A stretch of DNA of 64,000 nucleotides from Sideroxydans sp. (GTDB lineage: Bacteria > Pseudomonadota > Gammaproteobacteria > Burkholderiales > Gallionellaceae), in assembly GCA_028707175.1 (NCBI GenBank), contig JAQTUV010000003.1:248001-312000 (forward strand), given 5' to 3'. Shown here in pieces: positions 60,671 through 64,000 of the stretch. A program made the position numbers and the translations under genes. The notes under the pieces were generated by a model that saw only the letters and a list, made by a program, of their open reading frames with translations, did no database searches and was not told the DNA's origin. Position 1 is the first letter of the stretch. Each line of letters opens with the position of its first letter.

Positions 60671-61564
60671 ATGGTTAATTTCGAGTGGTATCGCAGCTTC
60701 ATAGCTGTCTATCGGACAGGCACGGTGACCGCCGCAGCCGATGCGCGCGCCCTGACGCAACCGGCCATCAGCCAGCACATCGCCACGCTGGAAGCGGTCA
60801 TGGGCCAATCGCTGTTCCAGCGTACCGCGCGCCGCATGATTCCCACTGAAGCGGGCAAGCAGTTGTATAGCCGCATGGCACCTGCAGTGGACGGACTGGA
60901 AACCCTGACGCAATCCCTGAAGACGCCATTGATGTCTGAAAGAGCGGTGCTGCGTGTTGGCGCGCCGGCGGAATATTTCGGCGAAGCCGCGCTAGCGCGA
61001 CTGTGCGAAGCGCCATTGCGGCTGCTCGTCGAGCCGGGCGATACGGAAACGCTGATCGCCGCGTTGTCGCAAGGCAAGCTTGATCTGGTGATCGCCACCC
61101 AGCACCTGAGCAGCAAGGAGTTGGACTACAAGAAAATCGACACCGAAGAATTCTGTCTGGTTGCTCCCGCGCAGTTCGATATGCCCCGCCCCTTCAACAA
61201 AAACTCGAAACCGGAACGCGAGCTGGAAGATTTTTTACTCGGGCAGGAATGGGTCAGTTATTCCGCCGATCTGCCAATCATCCGCCGCTTCTGGCATATC
61301 GCATTCCATCGTCGCCCCGCCATCGAGCCACGCCTGACCGTCCCCAACCTGTTGCTGGTACGCAAAGCAGTGGAACTGGGCATGGGCCTCAGCGTGCTGC
61401 CGCGCTATCTATGCGAGGAAGCCATCGGCGAAAACCGGATCAAGGTACTGTGGCAACCAGAGACTTCAATGCGGAACGACCTGTGGATAGCCACACGCAA
61501 GGTGGACAGGCATAGGGATGAGATACGGCAAGCCATCGAGCTACTGGATAATTTAAGCGACTGA
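60671..61564 (+). CDS. LysR-family transcriptional regulator
   Basis: A 297-aa LTTR with the HTH at about 3-62 (TGTVTAAADARALTQPAISQ). The effector domain covers about 90-290. It is the only plus-strand gene in the 53.8-64 kb block and is divergent from the DJ-1/PfpI gene (121-bp gap), which it likely controls. Its 3' end overlaps the EVE gene by 12 bp, convergently. Confidence 0.93.
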   Translation: MVNFEWYRSFIAVYRTGTVTAAADARALTQPAISQHIATLEAVMGQSLFQRTARRMIPTEAGKQLYSRMAPAVDGLETLTQSLKTPLMSERAVLRVGAPAEYFGEAALARLCEAPLRLLVEPGDTETLIAALSQGKLDLVIATQHLSSKELDYKKIDTEEFCLVAPAQFDMPRPFNKNSKPERELEDFLLGQEWVSYSADLPIIRRFWHIAFHRRPAIEPRLTVPNLLLVRKAVELGMGLSVLPRYLCEEAIGENRIKVLWQPETSMRNDLWIATRKVDRHRDEIRQAIELLDNLSD

Positions 61565-61999
61565 TGCCGCCTCGGACATCATTGCCTGCGCAATCAATTC
61601 AAAGTCTGCTTGTGGGATTTGCAAATGTCCGTAACGAAATCCATATCCCCAATGCGTTTTGTCTTGGATGAACGAGAGCCGTTCAATCAGCGGACGGATG
61701 GGAATGTCTCTCGCTTCAAAGAAATGTATATCACGGCGATAGGGAATGAAACCCGGAAACATTTCGAACTGATACACCTCGCCACCTACGACTTCGCCGA
61801 TGGCGGTGAATTGCTGACACAGTGTGTCCTCACCGAACTTCTCTTTTGCCGAGTAGTAGATTAAGCCGTCGCCGACTGCCATACGTTTGAGCGGCTGCGC
61901 CTTGCCGTGGCACAACTGGCAGAAGCCACCCGCCACGCCAGTCTTCACATGCTCTTTGGATGCGACGCCGATCCAGTAGCGTTTTGTATAAATACTCAT
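61553..61999 (-). CDS. EVE domain protein
   Basis: A 148-aa EVE/PUA-like domain protein: RYWIGVASKEHVKTGVAGGF, then MAVGDGLIYYSAKEKFG and WGYGFRYGHLQIPQADFELI. EVE domains bind modified bases in DNA or RNA. The stop of lysR lies inside its 3' end. It follows the HHH gene directly. Confidence 0.88.
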   Translation of the reverse strand: MSIYTKRYWIGVASKEHVKTGVAGGFCQLCHGKAQPLKRMAVGDGLIYYSAKEKFGEDTLCQQFTAIGEVVGGEVYQFEMFPGFIPYRRDIHFFEARDIPIRPLIERLSFIQDKTHWGYGFRYGHLQIPQADFELIAQAMMSEAASVA

Positions 62000-62257
62000 T
62001 TAGCCCCCCTCTTTCGCCAACGTGATGACGCCTTGAATGGCGGACTTAGCTTGCGGGCTGTTGTGCCAACAGGTCGAACCCATCATCTGTGAAATCTGAT
62101 AAGTCACATCGCTGGGGTTTGCGTCAGCCAATTGCGCCAAGGATGTATAGCCGATCTGTTCCAAACGATTGATGACGGTATCTCCCACCCATTTGACAGC
62201 CAACATCTGTCGCCTTTCATCGTCAGAAAAACCGACATGCTTTTTATGCGTCTTCAT
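62000..62257 (-). CDS. helix-hairpin-helix protein (Cdd1/pathogenicity-locus type)
   Basis: An 85-aa protein with a helix-hairpin-helix-like region: LAVKWVGDTVINRLEQIGYT and QLADANPSDVTYQIS. It matches small pathogenicity-locus (Cdd1) type proteins whose role is unclear. I place the start at ATG 62257, which overlaps the stop of the fusion gene (ATGA); the TTG at 62263 is less likely. Confidence 0.8.
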   Translation of the reverse strand: MKTHKKHVGFSDDERRQMLAVKWVGDTVINRLEQIGYTSLAQLADANPSDVTYQISQMMGSTCWHNSPQAKSAIQGVITLAKEGG

Positions 62258-62973
62258 TTGCAACCTTTTCGAGCGGCACTTTTATCACGGTGATAGGTGA
62301 GCGCTGCTGCGATGCAAAATGCTAAAGAATCCATTGGGACCTCATCTGCTTCGTTGAACACAATGGCGCGGTTCCCTTCGAATTTAAACTCTCGGTGAAA
62401 CAGGGTACGAAAAGTTTCGATGAGGTTGGTCTGGCAGTGAAAATACAGTGCGTATTGCGCAGGTGCCGATTTTTTCCAACCTAGGCGAATCGTGCTGCCA
62501 CTCTTATTGATCGTGAGGTAAGCCGGCTCCCCCCATTTGAGTGTCTCTGCCAGCGCCCCGACTCCTTCCGTCTCGGCAGCAATTTGGTAGATCAATTCAC
62601 GCAAAGTGAGCAGCTTGATACGTATGCGTGGCGGGTAAGAATCAAAGACCTTAGCGACCGCCCCGCTTCCAAAGTCCAGTCTGCCCAGCGTCACTTGAGA
62701 GGCTTGCATCTCTTGTGAAATGCCCGTCTCGACATCCTCCAACTCCAGCAGCAAACGCAGACGCTCATGTTTCGCCACTTGCTGCCAATGCTGCCCACTC
62801 AGCGCTCCTTCCATCGCCCAGAGCAGATTGAGGCTTACATTCCCAACGCGCTTCACTTTCACATAGGCACGCACCGCGCCCAATTCGCGTAATTGTTCAA
62901 TCGTAACGATGCCGGCCAGCGCCAACATCTGCTGTGACTTGGGGCCAAAATTGGGCAGGTCTGCAATGTTCAT
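62254..62973 (-). CDS. TfoX C-terminal domain fused to DUF1801
   Basis: A 239-aa two-domain protein. Residues about 1-80 form a TfoX-C helix-hairpin-helix-like domain (LPNFGPKSQQMLALAGIVTI and AVRAYVKVKR). Residues about 110-230 are DUF1801 (GALAETLKWGEPAYLTINKS, GNRAIVFNE). The fusion of these domains is uncommon. It has 4-bp overlaps on both sides with DUF6157 and HHH genes, forming one transcription unit. Confidence 0.85.
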   Translation of the reverse strand: MNIADLPNFGPKSQQMLALAGIVTIEQLRELGAVRAYVKVKRVGNVSLNLLWAMEGALSGQHWQQVAKHERLRLLLELEDVETGISQEMQASQVTLGRLDFGSGAVAKVFDSYPPRIRIKLLTLRELIYQIAAETEGVGALAETLKWGEPAYLTINKSGSTIRLGWKKSAPAQYALYFHCQTNLIETFRTLFHREFKFEGNRAIVFNEADEVPMDSLAFCIAAALTYHRDKSAARKGCK

Positions 62974-63389
62974 TTGTCGGCTCGTTTACTGCGCATGGCA
63001 AAATATTTCTGCATCTTTTTATCATTGACGAAACGCTGGTATTCCTTGCTTTCGACGGCATACAAAGCGATCTTTCCTTGTGCGTCGTAATGCACTCCCC
63101 ATCCATACTTCTTGGTCAATGGTGAAGCTCGCATACAGGCGTGGGGTTTGGCGAAGAAGGCATCCCACAGCGCACGACGTTGCGCTTGTAACGCGTGTTC
63201 GGAGATTTGATTGCGCATCGCGTTCACAGCGAACTGCAATTCATCCAAGGTGTAGCAGTAGGGATGCACGGAGAGTAATTCGTATTCGATGCTAGCGATG
63301 CTGCGTTTGTCCGCCTTGTCTTGCGGGATGATGGATGTCCTTGTGGGTGAATCGGGAGCAATTTCGATGAATTGATTGACGGGGTTCAT
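62970..63389 (-). CDS. DUF6157 family protein
   Basis: A 139-aa protein with N-terminal NQFIEIAPDSPTRTSIIP, SIASIEYELLSVHPYCYTLD and a C-terminal YGWGVHYDAQGKIALYAVES, typical of DUF6157 proteins. Function is unknown. It is the first gene of a unit of four with the TfoX-C/DUF1801, HHH and EVE genes. A 24-bp palindrome lies 39 bp before its start. Confidence 0.85.
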   Translation of the reverse strand: MNPVNQFIEIAPDSPTRTSIIPQDKADKRSIASIEYELLSVHPYCYTLDELQFAVNAMRNQISEHALQAQRRALWDAFFAKPHACMRASPLTKKYGWGVHYDAQGKIALYAVESKEYQRFVNDKKMQKYFAMRSKRADK

Positions 63390-63428
63390 AGCAGCTCCGT
63401 GAGATTGAGGTGGCAGTATGCAGATGCG

Positions 63429-63452
63429 CTACTGACAACGTATTGTCAGTAG
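63429..63452. promoter_or_regulatory. 24-bp operator-like palindrome C
   Basis: CTACTGACAA-CGTA-TTGTCAGTAG, perfect 10-bp arms with a 4-bp centre. It lies 39 bp before the DUF6157 start, in the gap after the AlkZ-like gene. Confidence 0.75.
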
Positions 63453-63455
63453 CCT

Positions 63456-64000
63456 TCAACTCTCAAGATTGATCTGCATCGCCATGAATGCGCCGTAACG
63501 CGTAGCCGCTTGTTTGAAGGCAGGCATTTCCGCTGTTTTCAACTTATCGAACGGCATGGTGTTAATGGAGATGGCATTCTTTTTAACGGTGCGCTTCCAT
63601 GTGCCAAGCACTTGCCCATCGATGACGATGGTAGAAGCGAACATACCATTCCCCCCGGGGCATATCTTGTCCGCATGTTGCGGATCAAGCACGACACTGC
63701 GGTCTTGATAGCCCAAGATATATTCGTCGAAGCCGGGTAATGCGAATGCGCGGACTTTCTCTTTCGGCAAGGTGATGTCGGGCGGCATCCAATACACCGT
63801 CTTACCCACCGTCTCTGAGATCAACTTAACTTTGATGTCTTCGAAGCCTGCGCGCGCTTCTGTTGCACTCAAGCCTGACCACCAGATGAAATCTTTGAGG
63901 GTCGCGGGGCCTCGGCTGCTGAAATAGCGCCATGCCAATTCCGCCAACGCTTCGTCGCGTGTCTTAGTTTTGACGGGCTTCACCCACTCTTCCAACAAGG
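63456..64000 (-). CDS. winged-helix DNA-binding domain protein (AlkZ/YcaQ-like), C-terminal fragment
   Basis: The right window edge cuts this gene; 180 C-terminal codons are visible. DEALAELAWRYFSSRGPATL, the DFIWWSGLS motif and FDEYILGYQDRSVVLD belong to the HTH_42 (AlkZ/YcaQ) winged-helix family. Members are DNA glycosylases acting on crosslinks or alkylated bases. The Asp-rich FDEYILGYQDR segment is conserved. Three bases before its stop lies palindrome C. Confidence 0.85.
   Translation of the reverse strand, partial: LLEEWVKPVKTKTRDEALAELAWRYFSSRGPATLKDFIWWSGLSATEARAGFEDIKVKLISETVGKTVYWMPPDITLPKEKVRAFALPGFDEYILGYQDRSVVLDPQHADKICPGGNGMFASTIVIDGQVLGTWKRTVKKNAISINTMPFDKLKTAEMPAFKQAATRYGAFMAMQINLES

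Overview
This looks like a chromosomal segment from a Gram-negative betaproteobacterium, probably of the Nitrosomonadales/Gallionellaceae type. The assignment is inferred from gene content and order: guaB/guaA, smc, queF, purT-zapE, dapC-dapD-dapE-prmB, the squalene trio hpnC-hpnD-hpnE, surE-pcm-nlpD, a small c-type cytochrome cluster and many cyclic-di-GMP proteins. I see no plasmid, phage, CRISPR, tRNA or rRNA signal. Base composition is moderate, and the genes are dense with many 4-bp ATGA overlaps.

0-31.3 kb is mostly housekeeping. It holds guaA (cut by the window edge) and guaB, smc, queF with an aldo/keto reductase, a purT-VOC-zapE operon, an HD phosphohydrolase and a DMT exporter. A long plus-strand run follows: dapC, dapD, a pilU-type ATPase, a Spx/ArsC-like protein, dapE, prmB and hpnC/D/E. 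After that come surE-pcm-nlpD with a radical SAM gene where many bacteria have rpoS, two cell-wall enzymes, trxB and a Smr protein. 29.7-31.9 kb encodes a periplasmic electron-transfer cluster: diheme cytochrome c (DHC), a DUF1924/SHP-type monoheme protein, an uncharacterised four-helix membrane protein with a histidine at each helix, and a cytochrome b561.

32-54 kb is a signalling region. It has five cyclic-di-GMP metabolism proteins (a PhnD-like sensor GGDEF-EAL, a HAMP-GGDEF, an HD-GYP, an MHYT-PAS-GGDEF-EAL and a PocR-PAS-GAF-GGDEF) and a soluble CZB-domain chemoreceptor. Interleaved are acnA, a fibronectin-III/NHL lipoprotein, a LysR regulator divergent from a cupin, and a tautomerase. 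Two gene remnants sit here: a C-terminal scrap of aconitase near 52.3 kb and a C-terminal scrap of a YdeI/OmdA-like gene near 46.6 kb. Each mirrors an intact copy elsewhere in the window in the same order, which suggests an old segmental duplication followed by reciprocal decay.

53.8-64 kb is an accessory block, almost all on the minus strand, of small single-domain genes: YdeI/OmdA, a YafY-type WYL regulator, AlkD-like and AlkZ-like DNA-alkylation proteins, TfoX-N, an NADPH-FMN reductase, GyrI-like, two DUF1801 proteins (one fused to TfoX-C), EthD, two paralogous monooxygenase-like proteins, SRPBCC, PEBP, DJ-1/PfpI with a divergent LysR, EVE, a helix-hairpin-helix protein and DUF6157. Three near-identical 24-bp palindromes lie 39-61 bp upstream of three of these genes and look like operators of one shared regulon. 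This is the most promising undescribed system in the window.
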